From Saccopteryx bilineata (taxonomy: Eukaryota > Chordata > Mammalia > Chiroptera > Emballonuridae): 64,000 bases of DNA. The stretch spans positions 166,840,296 to 166,904,295 of the forward strand of contig NC_089492.1 of the NCBI RefSeq assembly GCF_036850765.1, read 5' to 3'. Both the position numbers and the translations under genes were made by a program. Of the stretch, positions 23,175 to 33,449 are shown in pieces. Numbering within the stretch: the stretch's first letter is position 1; each line of letters begins with the position of its first letter. The notes under the pieces were generated by a model. It was not told where the DNA came from. It saw only the letters and a program-made list of their open reading frames with translations, and did not search any database.

Positions 23175-23640
23175 AAAAAGAAATTTGCTACATTTTGAAA
23201 TTTTTCTAGTGTTACAGGATTTTTGCTGCTCAAAATAATGGAAATTTACCATATATTAAAATATATCTGAACACTTAAAACACTTGGAAATAAAAAATTT
23301 CTAAACTGTTTAAAATTTTCCAAATACAGAGTTTCAGGGCTTAAAACCACTTGTTAAAAAAGAAAAACTAATTCACATTAAAATTTGCTAACAAAATTTT
23401 AACAAAACTTTGGCATATTTGCAGATAAGACAGACAATGGGAATCATAATTTAGTTAACACAAGCAATGATGAATTCTATTTGGACCTTTGAAATTTTGC
23501 ATTACATCTTTTTCTGCTACATTAGCCATAAAACTAGATTCTAAATAAATTGTGTGTCAAACCAGATCATCAAATCATGTTGTCATAAAGGATTAAGCAA
23601 TAACTGCAATAAAATTAAGATTATTGTTCTCAGAAACAAT
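23175..23640. other. AT-rich intergenic stretch, nothing recognised
   Basis: No gene or assignable repeat seen. Confidence 0.45.
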
Positions 23641-23719
23641 ATATAAGGTCTACTGGAAAGTTCTGTCCATTTTTGGAATAAAACAAAATACAAATTTTTC
23701 TTACCGTCAATAAACTTTA

Positions 23720-24025
23720 TTAAATAATATAATTGCCATTATTATTAATGATTTCTTGCCAGCATGAGGGCAATTTGTATATCCCATTTTTGAAAAATGT
23801 TTTATCTTTTGATGCGAAAAATTGAACCAGTGCTTGTTTGATATCTTCTTCATTTTTGAATTTTTTGCCCTTCAAAAAATTTTGTAAGGACAAAAACAAG
23901 TGATAGTCGGAGGGTGCTAAGTCCGGGGAATATGGTGGACGCGACAGACATGCTTCTGTAGCATTTCTTCCTTGTTGAAATTCGTAAAAATTACAGTGGT
24001 GTAAATGAACTTTATCAGTAGCCAT
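23720..24025 (-). pseudogene. Mariner transposase remnant, N- and C-terminal parts fused by an internal deletion
   Basis: The minus-strand frame of 101 codons starts at the ATG at 24023-24025. Residues 1 to about 27 (MATDKVHLHHCNFYEFQQGR...) are the start of the transposase helix-turn-helix domain. They run directly into 'PPYSPDLAPSDYHLFLSLQ', the catalytic block near the C-terminus of mariner transposases, where the last Asp of the DDD triad lies. The rest (up to 'NNNGNYII') is the ordinary C-terminal tail. About 240 residues between are missing, including most of the DNA-binding domain and the first two catalytic aspartates. The frame is open, but the product could not transpose. Confidence 0.88.
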
Positions 24026-24128
24026 GGATACACTATGGCTTCACACATAAGACTAACGTGAATCAACTTTGTTTTAGTTAATTTGCTACATCAGAATGTA
24101 TACATTAAGTGATAAAAATAGAGAGGCA

Positions 24129-24527
24129 GGCTCTGGCTGGTTGTCTCAGCGGTAGAGCGTCGGCCTAGCGTGCGGAGGACCCAGGTTCGATTCCTGGCCA
24201 GGGCACACAGGAGAAGCGCCCATTTGCTTCTCCACCCCTCCGCCGCGCCTTCCTCTCTGTCTCTCTCTTCCCCTCCCGCAGCCAAGGCTCCATTGGAGCA
24301 AAGATGGCCCGGGCGCTGGGGATGGCTCTGTGGCCTCTGCCTCAGGCGCTAGAGTGGCTCTGGTCGCAACATGGCGACGCCCAGGATGGGCAGAGCATCG
24401 CCCCCTGGTGGGCAGAGCGTCGCCCCATGGTGGGCGTGCCGGGTGGATCCCGGTTGGGCGCATGCGGGAGTCTGTCTGACTGTCTCTCCCTGTTTCCAGC
24501 TTCAGGAAAAATAAAAAAATAAAAAAA
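24129..24527 (+). mobile_element. tRNA-derived SINE, about 390-bp type, inside mariner copy 1
   Basis: The A box 'tctcagcggtagagcgtcgg' and B box 'ggttcgattcctggc' are well kept. They are followed by the long tail region with 'ctccattggagcaaagatgg' and a closing 'gtctgtctgactgtctctcc', then an A-rich end. A perfect 15-bp target duplication AAAAATAGAGAGGCA lies at 24114-24128 and 24528-24542. Confidence 0.97.
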
Positions 24528-24944
24528 AAAAATAGAGAGGCACACATGCGCCAAATAAACGTGCTTACGTGTCAAAACTTGTGATAGAAATGGACAGAAC
24601 TTTCTGGTAGACCTATTATCAATAATACCTTGTGTTGTTAATAAACAAAATTATTTTATAAATATTATAAATTTTGTGTTTAGCCTCATTTTAAAATATC
24701 TCTTTGTGTATGCTTTATAATATACTGTATCAGGATATGCTAGTACAGTGATACATGTATAAAGTTCTTTAATAATAAGCATACATACCCTATATATGCA
24801 TGCTCAAAATGCAAAAGGTGGCATTTTATGTTTTGTGTGTATGTATATTTCACCCTCAAAGTATACATTTCATGTGGGTAGTCATTCTTCTGCATGAGTG
24901 TATTTGTGTAGGATACCATAACCACAGAAGCAGCCGAATTGTGG

Positions 24945-25115
24945 TAGCAGTTTCTATTATAAATTTAGACACCCCGTATCTACAATTTATTAGTTATGTG
25001 ACCTTGAATTGATTACCATCTTCTCCATGTTTCAGTTTCCTTAGATGCAAAATTGGGACAACAATAGCACCTACATCACAGCTTTGGGATGAAGATAAAA
25101 TGAGTTAGTTTGTGT
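24945..25115 (+). repeat. MIR SINE
   Basis: Sense MIR order: 'ttagttatgtgaccttgaat', 'tttcagtttccttagatgca', 'aacaatagcacctacatcac', 'gggatgaagataaaatgag'. Confidence 0.8.
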
Positions 25116-25302
25116 AATGTATGAGAGAATACATATGGGTGAGCCCATGTTTGTGACCATGACCGTGTGTCTGAGCATATACACAAACACACACACACAT
25201 TTGGGTGAATATACTGGATATGTTTATATAATACATCATGTAATCTCATTTATATGTCTGGCTCTCAATATGTATTTGCACTGAATAATAATATTAATAA
25301 CT

Positions 25303-25686
25303 TGCCCTGACCGGTTGGCTCAGTGGTAGAGCGTCGGCCTGGCATGCAGAAGTCCTGGGTTCGTTTCCCGGCCAGGGCACACAGGAGAAGCGCCCATCTG
25401 CTTCTCCACCCCTCCCCCTCTCCTTCTTCTCTGTCTCACTCTTCCCCTCCCGCAGCGAGGCTCCATTGGAGCAAAGATGGCCCGGGCGCTGGGGATGGCT
25501 CCTTGGCCTCTGCCCCAAGCGCTAGAGTGGCTCTAGTCGCAACAGAGCCATGCCCAGGAGGGGCAGAGCGTCGCCCCCTGGTGGGCGTGCCGGGTGGAAC
25601 CCGGTTGGGCACATGTGGGAGTCTGTCTGACTGTCTCTCCCTGTTTCAGGCTTCAGAAAAATGCAGGAAAAGAGAAAATAAAAATA
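25303..25686 (+). mobile_element. tRNA-derived SINE, about 390-bp type
   Basis: The body begins 'tgccctgaccggttggctca', with A box 'cagtggtagagcgtcggcct' and B box 'gggttcgtttcccggcc'. It has the same long tail as the copy at 24129. A perfect 16-bp target duplication AATAATATTAATAACT lies at 25287-25302 and 25687-25702. Confidence 0.97.
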
Positions 25687-25721
25687 AATAATATTAATAA
25701 CTAACATGGAACATTAGTTCT

Positions 25722-25905
25722 GGCATTAATTTAAGCACTTCACACAGATTAACTTTTTCAACTTTGGAAAAAAACAGGCATAACATAATAAGATAACATA
25801 CTTTTTATATTCCCATTTTACAGATAGAAAACTGAGGTCTGTAAAGGCTAAGTAACTCACTAGCATATGACAGAGTGAGAAAATCTGGCTTTTAAAATCT
25901 CTCAT
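25722..25905 (-). repeat. MIR SINE, antisense
   Basis: Reverse MIR order: 'cattttacagatagaaaact', 'gaggtctgtaaaggctaagt', 'aactcactagcatatgacag'. Confidence 0.7.
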
Positions 25906-25909
25906 TACC

Positions 25910-28140
25910 ACCTCCTCACTGACTTAATAGCATTATTTAATTTTCCTTCTAATTTTCCATAGTATCTTCATTTGTATGAGGTTTAGTGTTTTACAAAATA
26001 CTTTCACGTACAGTAAGTCTCATAACCAGCCAGTGTAGTGAGTAAGGCAGGGCTACTATCCTCACAAGGAGAAAAAGCTAGCATAACTAAAACCATGGAT
26101 GCCTTTAGGTGGAAGTGTTTCTATTTACAAATATCCTGGGTGCCTTTGTGCACAGGAAGTCATTTACCATAAACATACTGAGCATGTATAATATGTCAAA
26201 CTCAGACATCAGTGTTGGGAATAGGAGCTGCAGACCTCCCCTGGAGTGTCACAGCCTCATGGGAGACATAAGTGTGGAGAAGAAGAATCATGGTACATGT
26301 CGTGTCTAGGGGAGATAGGAAGAGAGTGCTTATGGAGCACAGAAGGAGGGACCATCTGTGCCAGGGAGTTCTTAGAAAAGGCAAAGGTGGCAGCAGGGGA
26401 CGGGAAGGCTTTCCTGGAAAAGAGAATGAATACATGTGTGTGAGTGTGAGTCTGTGCTTGTGTCTAGGCATCATTATATAAATATATAGTCTGAGTGTGT
26501 ATCTGTTTACAAAGATAGGCTTACTCATGTATTAATTTATACACACACAGATTGTAAGTGTGCAATCAGAAATCTCAAATGGAAAAGAGAATGTGTCTGG
26601 ATGCACATACACCATAGCAGAATCTAACCTGTTCTGGTATGTCCCCCATTGTCCCCTCCTTCTCCAAATACCAGGGTTCTGGTACGTTCCCCCATTGTCC
26701 CCTCCTTCTCCAAATACCAGGGTAACCAGAGATACCAGTCACTTCTCACTCTAGCAGTTGCCTTGTGAACCATGGCGATTAGCTCTGCCAGTGTTTTCAA
26801 CCTGTCAGTCAGAAGTGTAGTGGTGTTAATAGAGCTCGCTCGCCTGTGTGAGTAATGGGAGGTGAGGAGTACAGGTATCTGTGGATGTATGTCTGTGTGC
26901 TCGGTTCTAGCCACGTGTTTGTGAATGAGTAGCATTGGCTGCTCCTAGCCAGACTTGAGGAAACTTCCCTTCTCCCTTCATCTGCACTACCTTGAGGAGC
27001 TCATCCACTCACCTATATCCATTGTTAACCAAGTGTGGCTGGCTTCTGCCTCTGCTTAAATGTCCTTCTGTGCTGGGGCTGGACAGAGGCAAGACTGAAA
27101 AGTGCTGGTGCCCATTTCTGGTGGAGGCACTGCTCGCTCTCACTCTTATGCCATCCTGGTCCAGAATCTCCTATAACATTAAAAAAAATGCATGCAAAGG
27201 CACACAGGACTGATGGCAGCCACCAGGAACCCAGAGGGTTACTCCCAGGGGTGGCCTAATCAATCTCCTCCCAATGACAAAAACCTGTATTTAGGGCAAA
27301 ATTGGTCAAGGAGGGAAAGTGAGGACTCCTCTCTTCACAAATGTTCCCCCAGGGATTGGGGAGGTAGTTGGCAGTCAGGCTACAAAACTTTTCTTTTATG
27401 CTTGCACTATCAAAAAAGCTAAAGTAATTGCAAATAATATGTAATCGATGGTGGCTAACAATATTGCTATAAAGTGGCAATATAATTGAACTTGAACTAA
27501 ATTTTCCCTTTTGTTATAAGGCATATAAATTCAGAGTCGTGGGATCGTGTAAGGCAAAGGCATTACATGCTGCTGGAATACACTGGTGATTTGTATGTGT
27601 TTACATTCTGGTCCAACGCACTGCCACACAGCGAATATTCACGGATTAAAATCAGCAAGAATGAATTGCAATAAGCAACACATGTGGAATGCCATATTTT
27701 AAGTTGAATGAATGAGTGGGTAAGGAGAAAAACAAACGTATTTAGAAAGTCCAATGGTCTCATATATAGTGATCCCTACTATTATAATGCCTGGATTCTG
27801 TTCCAGCTCCACCAGTGACAATCTATTGAAAGGCTTTTATATCATATATTGGAAAATTAGTCCAGTGGCAGGATGTTTCTCAAAAATATGAATATGCTTA
27901 ATCAAGCCTTGTTGAGGTGTATTTTAAAATAAAAATTATCACTAAAAAGGGGGTAGTTAGTGTACATCTGAGTATGTTGATTGTAGTAGCATATATATTG
28001 TATATTTCCATGTTCTTGGCACCAAATATTTTTCTACTCATTAAAGGAAGATACTGGTTTTGTAATGTGCCAGGAGAATTTTTCCATAATCAATATGTTG
28101 TTTATTTGCATTTAAATACTGCATCAATAATCTGAAAAAG
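25910..28140. other. Upstream flank of NHLH2, mostly unassigned
   Basis: No gene is supported in either strand. A short L2-like piece may lie near 26160-26230. A 45-bp tandem duplication lies at 26632-26722. The remainder has no clear repeat and could hold regulatory DNA for NHLH2, but no specific site is claimed. Confidence 0.4.
26632..26722. repeat. 45/46-bp tandem duplication
   Basis: Two nearly identical units in tandem, 26632-26676 and 26677-26722. Both start 'ttctggta' and end 'tctccaaataccaggg'. They differ by one substitution and one inserted T. Confidence 0.95.
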
Positions 28141-28429
28141 AAAACTAGTCTGATTATAGCTACAGATTCTGCTTAGAGGCTGAGGTTTCTATCATGGACT
28201 GCTTTCAACTGTTATATTTTATGGCACAGATTCAGTGGCAATCTGATCTGCTAAAATATTTGGGCTGTGAAAACTCCAACACTGTGACAGATGTCAAGTC
28301 CAATTAAGTGACTCATGTCCAGGTTTCTGTCCAATAGGATTTCCCATTAAATATCAATTTAGGGGGAAAAAATCCATCCCCCTTCTTAAGCCTTTATCTC
28401 TTCCACCATCTCCAGGCTGAATCAATTGG

Positions 28430-28598
28430 TACAAGCAGAGCCAAGGAGCCACGCACATCTCAGCCTCTTTGCTCGGGCTCTGCCACCTCTCCTGTCTTTC
28501 TCGGCTTTCCTGTCACTGTTCCTCTGGGAGACGTTCACTTTTCATCAACCTTTCTCCAAGCATCTCCAAGCCACTGACTATGTATATTTTGCTACAAG
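28430..28598 (+). other. NHLH2: Putative NHLH2 leader exon 1
   Basis: The right end is a good splice donor, CAAG|GTAAAG at 28595-28604. The left end is not defined. A CCAAT box in reverse (ATTGG at about 28424) lies just upstream of the assumed start. The total span from here to the poly(A) signals is about 4.6 kb, which fits a compact gene. No RNA evidence is available. Confidence 0.4.
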
Positions 28599-28994
28599 GT
28601 AAAGAAAAGACGGAAGGGGGTGGGAGGTGTAACCAAGCCTTGAAAGACTTTGAAACTGGAAATGGGTGTCTGTTTATACAACATACAAGTAAATGAGGGA
28701 AGAGGCGAGCTTAGCCCCAAGTTACAGTATTGTGTTCCTGGGAACTGGGTAGACATCAGCTGAACAAAGCCTTATCTCAAAAAAAAAAAAAAAAAATCAC
28801 TTCTGAGCAAGATCGCATCTCTGCCATGCACTTCCCAGTTCGTGCTCAGACCTATTAAGGGAAGGAAAGGGAATCCTACAGGAGCAGAATCTTATCTTAA
28901 CATCTTTCTTATTGATTGTTCTGCTATTAGAGAGTGGAGGAATCAGCCCTTTGATGTGATGTGTTTATCTCTGCATCTCTTTTGTTATTTATAG

Positions 28995-29328
28995 AGACCT
29001 AGAAGAGGAAAAAGAGCAGGAGACTTCTCAACACGTCGTGTCGTTTTGGAGGAAAAAAAATAAAAAACGAATTTCCTGAAATGTTTGAGAACAATTAAAA
29101 GGAAAAGGCGTTTTGATCTATCAACTAAGTAAACAATCATTCATATCGTCCATATCCTGAGATACTATCGTCCCTCGCTGTGGACACCGCGAGATGACAG
29201 CTGCTTTTTCATATTTGAATGTAATATATATTTTCTGCTTTTAATATATTTCGAATTTCTCCTCCCTATTCTCTGGAATTTTAACTCTAAAAGATTGAAG
29301 AAAAGATAATCGAAAAGGCTTTTACAAG
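28995..29328 (+). other. NHLH2: Putative NHLH2 leader exon 2
   Basis: The left end follows a pyrimidine-rich tract and AG ('tctcttttgttatttatag', AG at 28993-28994). The right end is a textbook donor, CAAG|GTAAGT at 29325-29334. Two short upstream open frames lie inside (29081-29098 and 29194-29244), and a CAGCTG E-box is at 29198-29203. The 'tatttatag' at 28986-28994 could alternatively be a TATA-like element of a promoter that starts transcription inside this exon. Confidence 0.5.
29081..29098 (+). promoter_or_regulatory. Upstream open reading frame in NHLH2 leader (5 codons)
   Basis: ATG at 29081 and TAA at 29096-29098. If exon 2 is part of the mRNA this could lower translation of NHLH2. 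A second frame of 16 codons follows at 29194-29244. Confidence 0.4.
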
Positions 29329-31001
29329 GTAAGTCTCCTTTAACTAATCTCCCCCCCCCCCCAAGCTTGGAACTAAGTTAGAGTGTTCATATTGCACTTA
29401 CAGTGCATTTCAGTTAATTTTTAAAGAAATAAAATACATACACGATGTATTATTTATGAATATTTTAAAAAGCTATATGGAGGAGAATTTAACGTGCTTT
29501 GAGGACAACCCAGGAACTTTTCACCTGAGCTACAACTAGATACGTAGTGGCTTATTCTGATTTTCCATTACTCGCTTATTTATTTATGCCCTTTCAAGTG
29601 GGTGTGTAGGTGCAAGTTGCTCTACTTATAAACATATCCGTTAAAAGCCCGTAGGGAGTTACATGTAGTTCACCTGGAGCATTTGTTTTTTATTTTGCCT
29701 TAGAGGACATGGTTTCCTCGCGGGGAAATGAAAGCCGTCTCGGAGCCAAATTCGCTCCTAAGGCTACGCGGTGTTAGGAGCAAATCGTACATCCCGCTTT
29801 TGTCTCTCTGGAAGCAAACCATTCCCACGAGCCCACGCGGATTTTTCCCGCAGCGACGTCGCTCGGGCTGCACACGCGGGGCTCCGGGATCGCAGCCTGG
29901 TCCTCGCTCCCGGAGCCTGCGGTCGGTGCGGGCGGCACCCGCAGGTGCCCTCTCCTCCTGCCGGCCCCGCTGCAGTAGCCCGAATTCCCCCGGAGCCCGA
30001 TGATCTTGGGCTGCTCCCTTCCCAAAGGCGCGCAGTCGGGGCCCATCCTCTAGGAGCTGGGCGAGGGGACCTTTTCAGGAAGCCAGCGTTAAAAGAAAGC
30101 TGGAGGCAGACCTGCTGGGCCGTGGCCAGGCGGCCCGGAACGGCGGCTCTCGTCTCCGGACCCCCAAGCACACAAACTTTGTGGCAGTAGGTGCGGCCCG
30201 GGTCAGCGCATCACGCGCGGCGTCCACCTCCTCCAGTTGGGAGACCTGCCTTCCCCTCCTCTCCCCAGCCTCTCCTCTCGCAGCGCCCGGGCCGGCCGCA
30301 TTTTCCCGGGAGTGGTCAGCAAGCTGCCGGGCGCATTGTCTTATTCCACGTCGCCGCATCCCTGGGTCCCCGATGTGTGTGGCTGTCTGTGTGACAGATG
30401 GTGCTTCAGGAGCCTGTGAGGGCATAAGAGTCACTGTTGTGTTGAAAGGAGACTCCACGTTCGTTCAGTTATTTACGATTTCGGAGAGGTGCTGGGGGGA
30501 CCAAGTCGCCTTCGCGCTACGGGCCGCCTGCTCCCCGTCTGCGCGCGGCGCCGGGGTTCCTCTCCAGCACCTGGCTTTTCCTACCCCGCGCTCCAGGCCA
30601 GAACGAGGTCTGCGGGAGGGACCTCTGTCCCCAGTAAAACCCAGATGTGTTCGTCCTTCGGAGTCATTTGTCGACGAAGAAGTGAGGGATGCAGAATGGC
30701 GGAGTTAGTCTATGGCCTAAGGCAGCACAAAACCCAGGCCTCACAGGCCTGCGGTCGTCCCCCGGGCCAGGCCCACAGGCGGGGCTGGGCCTCCTGCAGG
30801 CGGGGGTGTCAGGTGCAAGATGCGGCCTGGCGGAGGCGAGACGCGCTCCCTCTCCGCAAGCCAGGTCCCTAGGGCGCTCTGGCTAGGTGTGGGGAGGAGG
30901 CTGGGACGCACGCAGGCCCTACGGGGATGCCCTCCCTGTTCCTGCTCTGATGAAAAGACCCCGATTACTTTTATTGATTGATTTTCTGACTCCCCCCTCA
31001 G
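29329..31001 (+). other. NHLH2: Putative NHLH2 intron before the coding exon
   Basis: It runs from GTAAGT at 29329 to a strong acceptor, 'tgactcccccctcag', with AG at 31000-31001. A 12-base C run lies near 29351-29362. Most of it from about 29700 is GC-rich with many CpGs. Long open frames here on both strands are products of the GC content and show no domains. Confidence 0.6.
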
Positions 31002-31540
31002 CCTCCAAAATGATGCTGAGTCCGGACCAAGCCGCCGACTCGGACCATCCCAGCTCGGCGCACTCGGATCCAGAGTCGCTGGGCAGCGCAGACGCCAAAG
31101 TGCTGGGCAACGTGTCGGACCTGGAGCCGGTGGAGGAGGCCGAGGGCGACGGCAAGGGGGGCAGCCGGGCCGCGCTCTACCCACACCCGCAGCAGCTGAG
31201 TCGCGAGGAGAAGCGCCGCCGCCGGCGCGCCACCGCCAAGTACCGGTCGGCCCACGCCACCCGCGAGCGCATCCGCGTGGAGGCCTTCAACTTGGCCTTC
31301 GCAGAGCTCCGCAAACTTCTGCCCACGCTGCCCCCGGACAAGAAGCTGTCCAAGATCGAGATCCTGCGCCTGGCCATCTGCTACATCTCTTATCTCAACC
31401 ACGTCCTGGACGTGTAGGGTCGGACACGCTGGCTGCGGGAAGCCGCGGGTCTGGATGTCGAGGGACCGCAACCGACCCGGGAGGCCGCTGCGGGGCTGGC
31501 GGTGGAGGCAGCGGCCCAGCGGGACACTTGTACCGGGGAA
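29700..31540. promoter_or_regulatory. CpG island over the NHLH2 intron and coding exon
   Basis: CpG dinucleotides are dense by eye from 'ctcgcggggaaatg' (29716) through the coding exon to about 31540, in contrast with the AT-rich surroundings. Developmental transcription-factor genes often lie in such islands. The exact limits were not computed. Confidence 0.8.
31010..31417 (+). CDS. NHLH2: NHLH2 (HEN2), neuronal basic helix-loop-helix transcription factor
   Basis: A nuclear transcription factor that binds E-boxes as a dimer. In mammals it acts in developing neurons and in hypothalamic neurons that control body weight and puberty. The start is the first of two ATGs at 31010, eight bases after the splice acceptor; the frame is open upstream only because intron sequence happens to lack stops. 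The product is 135 residues, the normal family length. Residues 1-63 are an acidic, Ser/Asp-rich tail ([20 protein letters not shown]) that separates it from its paralogue NHLH1. Residues 64-91 are the basic region (REEKRRRRR, then [10 protein letters not shown], with the E-box-reading Glu86). Helix 1 spans about 90-103, the loop has PTLPPDKK, and helix 2 is about 112-132 ([19 protein letters not shown]). The protein ends HVLDV. No frameshift or missing key residue is seen. Confidence 0.97.
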   Translation: MMLSPDQAADSDHPSSAHSDPESLGSADAKVLGNVSDLEPVEEAEGDGKGGSRAALYPHPQQLSREEKRRRRRATAKYRSAHATRERIRVEAFNLAFAELRKLLPTLPPDKKLSKIEILRLAICYISYLNHVLDV

Positions 31541-32230
31541 GAAGTTCTGAACGTGTTGCATTCTCTTCCATCAGCAGGGCGATGAGGGAAGGTTTCTGAC
31601 TCTGGAAGGTGCGGTTGTCTGGCGAGCCCTGGAGCTTGCAGGGGGTGTTTTCCAGGCTGGGCGGACTTCCTGGAGGCTCCTGAGACGAGCTGCCTCCAGG
31701 CCTCCCCTTCCTGTGTTAGGATCCTTTGAAGGGTGGTTGCTTTAGCTCACTGCAGACTTGGAGTTCGTTCTCCTAAGTTTATCTCCCACGAATCTTCGAG
31801 TTTTGAAAAAAAAAAAAAAATGAAGACAAGTTTGGAGTACAAGCTCATAAGTTTAGACGAAGTGGATTTTTCTAATTGACAAATCACCAATTTCCTCCAG
31901 TGTAGAGATTTTAGGCACACTAAGGTGGAACAGGAAACTTCTGTTCCGATGTGAAAAGAAAGATTAGAGTCTAAATACAACAGACAAATCCTGCCTTTTT
32001 GGTGAGGTTAAAAGATACATTGAGAACAAATAGACATATTGTGGGAAGATTTGAGCTGGGTGAGATTTGAACCCTGAAGTACGACACTAACATAGACATG
32101 AAAAATCCATATTTAAATGGAAAACTTAATATCTGATTGCTTTTTCAGACAATGTGTCCCTTTATATATCCAAAAACATCTATTTGTGACCTTAAATGCG
32201 GACCCATAGGTGCAGTTAGAAGACAAACTA

Positions 32231-32288
32231 TTTTTATTTATGTTAGAAGAAGTAGAGTATTTTTATTTATGTTAGAAGAAGTAGAGTA
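32231..32288 (+). repeat. 29-bp tandem duplication in the NHLH2 3' UTR
   Basis: Two identical 29-bp units, 32231-32259 and 32260-32288, each starting 'tttttatttatg' and ending 'gaagtagagta'. Each holds an ATTTA pentamer, so the duplication doubles an AU-rich element. Confidence 0.95.
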
Positions 32289-33025
32289 TTTTTTCCAAGA
32301 CATTTATTTTTCAGAGTGGTGATAATTTTACTTTGGATACTCTGTGCCAATTTATTTATAGTCAAGTGTTTACACTTTTTCCTGTGGAATGATTACGTCT
32401 AACTTTTTACATGTTTGTTGAGATTATACTGTGGTCTTTTTTGGCTCTAATTATATTGCACTTGCAAAACAAATTTCCCACTTCTCCCTGTTTCTAAACA
32501 TATTTTATATATTAAGATGTTTGTTCTTTAAAGGTCTTTTTGTTGTGAGATCAGCAACACTAACATTTCACTATTATAGTTTTTTAAAAAAGTAAGTGTT
32601 GTTATTCTTAACTGTAGTTATGTCTGAAAAGTACTTTACAAACTGTTTATAAGGAGGGTAGCTTCTTTGTGTGTGTGTGCGATGTTTGTGTGTGTGATGA
32701 TTTTAGGAAATTAAGCTATTTTCCTAAAAATATATATATATATAGAAGAATCCAGAAACTACTTTCCTCTGTGGCAACCAAAAAGAAAAGTCTATAACCT
32801 GAAAATGTTTTATGTTCTCAGCTGTGATACTCTTAAAACAAGAAGTGTATTTTAGAGACAAGGGAAAAAGAACCACATCTGCTATCCAAAGATTTTAGTC
32901 TTTTTCAGGGTTTTTTTGTGTCTGTTGCTTTATATAATGCAATATTTTGTAGTGAAAATAGATATAATCTGGTTTCTATCTGACAAGTTTTTCAGATCTC
33001 ATAAATGGTGCGCTGATTTGCAAAT

Positions 33026-33044
33026 AATAAAGGTATCAAATAAA
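33026..33044 (+). terminator. Polyadenylation signals, probable NHLH2 mRNA end
   Basis: AATAAA occurs at 33026-33031 and 33039-33044, followed by T-rich sequence ('cttctgtatttt'). Confidence 0.7.
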
Positions 33045-33334
33045 ACCTCTTCTGTATTTTAAGTATACCATCAAAAAAAATAATGAACATGCAGCAGAGC
33101 ATGAAATATCTTAATGAAGTCAATTCCTCAGACAGGAACTAAAAAGAAAAGAAAAGAAAACCTTAACATATTTATGTATTGAGATATTTGATGCTCTTCC
33201 TAAACTTGAACACTCATTAGTCTATTAGTCATAGAACAGGGACATAGGAAGAAATTATAGTGTTCATATGAGCATATTATCTGAATTCTAGTTTCTTTTG
33301 CTTTAAAAGGAAATGGTAAATAAGCCAAACTCTT

Positions 33335-33440
33335 TAAATTAAAGTGGGGAAACTGAGGCCAAGGGAGGTGAAGTCTCTACATTAAGTCACATAGGTGTGT
33401 GAGAACGAGAGCCCCTAATATGACTCTCAGTCCTCATGGC
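33335..33440 (-). repeat. MIR SINE, antisense
   Basis: It contains 'ggggaaactgaggccaaggg' and 'aagtcacatagg', the reverse complement of the MIR core. Confidence 0.65.
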
Positions 33441-33449
33441 ACTTATTAA

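Larger units (their letters stand above)
23647..24613 (-). mobile_element. Mariner (Tc1/mariner) element, internally deleted, copy 1
   Basis: Terminal inverted repeats of about 28 bp: GGTCTACTGGAAAGTTCTGT at the left end (from 23647) and its near reverse complement ending at 24613. TA flanks the right end directly and lies one base from the left end. On the minus strand it encodes only the first and last parts of a transposase (23720-24025). Without the SINE and its duplication the copy is 553 bp, compared with roughly 1.3 kb for a complete mariner. A second copy with the same structure lies at 45035-45588 in the opposite orientation. Confidence 0.9.
31418..33065 (+). other. NHLH2: NHLH2 3' UTR
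   Basis: It runs from the stop codon at 31415-31417 to just past the AATAAA pair near 33026-33044. It begins GC-rich and becomes AT-rich with several ATTTA elements, which can mark unstable mRNA. It contains a 29-bp tandem duplication at 32231-32288 and a short (TA)n at about 32730-32742. No repeat element interrupts it. The end is inferred from the signals only. Confidence 0.75.

Noticed and set aside
24129..24200. tRNA gene-like A and B boxes
   Set aside because: They belong to the heads of SINEs, are followed by SINE tails, and cannot fold into a complete tRNA cloverleaf with a proper acceptor stem by eye.
24170..24575. Overlapping long frames on both strands at the SINE copies (also at 25294-25707 and 55587-56116)
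   Set aside because: They lie within SINE sequence and appear at every copy of the same type, so they reflect the repeat and not a gene.
29728..30886. Many long open frames on both strands upstream of NHLH2
   Set aside because: They lie in GC-rich CpG-island DNA, overlap each other on both strands and show no domains.
30887..31009. In-frame extension of the NHLH2 reading frame by 41 codons
   Set aside because: It begins without an ATG and runs through the splice acceptor at 31000-31001, so it is intron sequence. The known protein starts at the MMLSPDQ methionine.
30998..31561. 187-codon minus-strand frame opposite the NHLH2 coding exon
   Set aside because: It is a shadow of the conserved bHLH coding sequence on the other strand.
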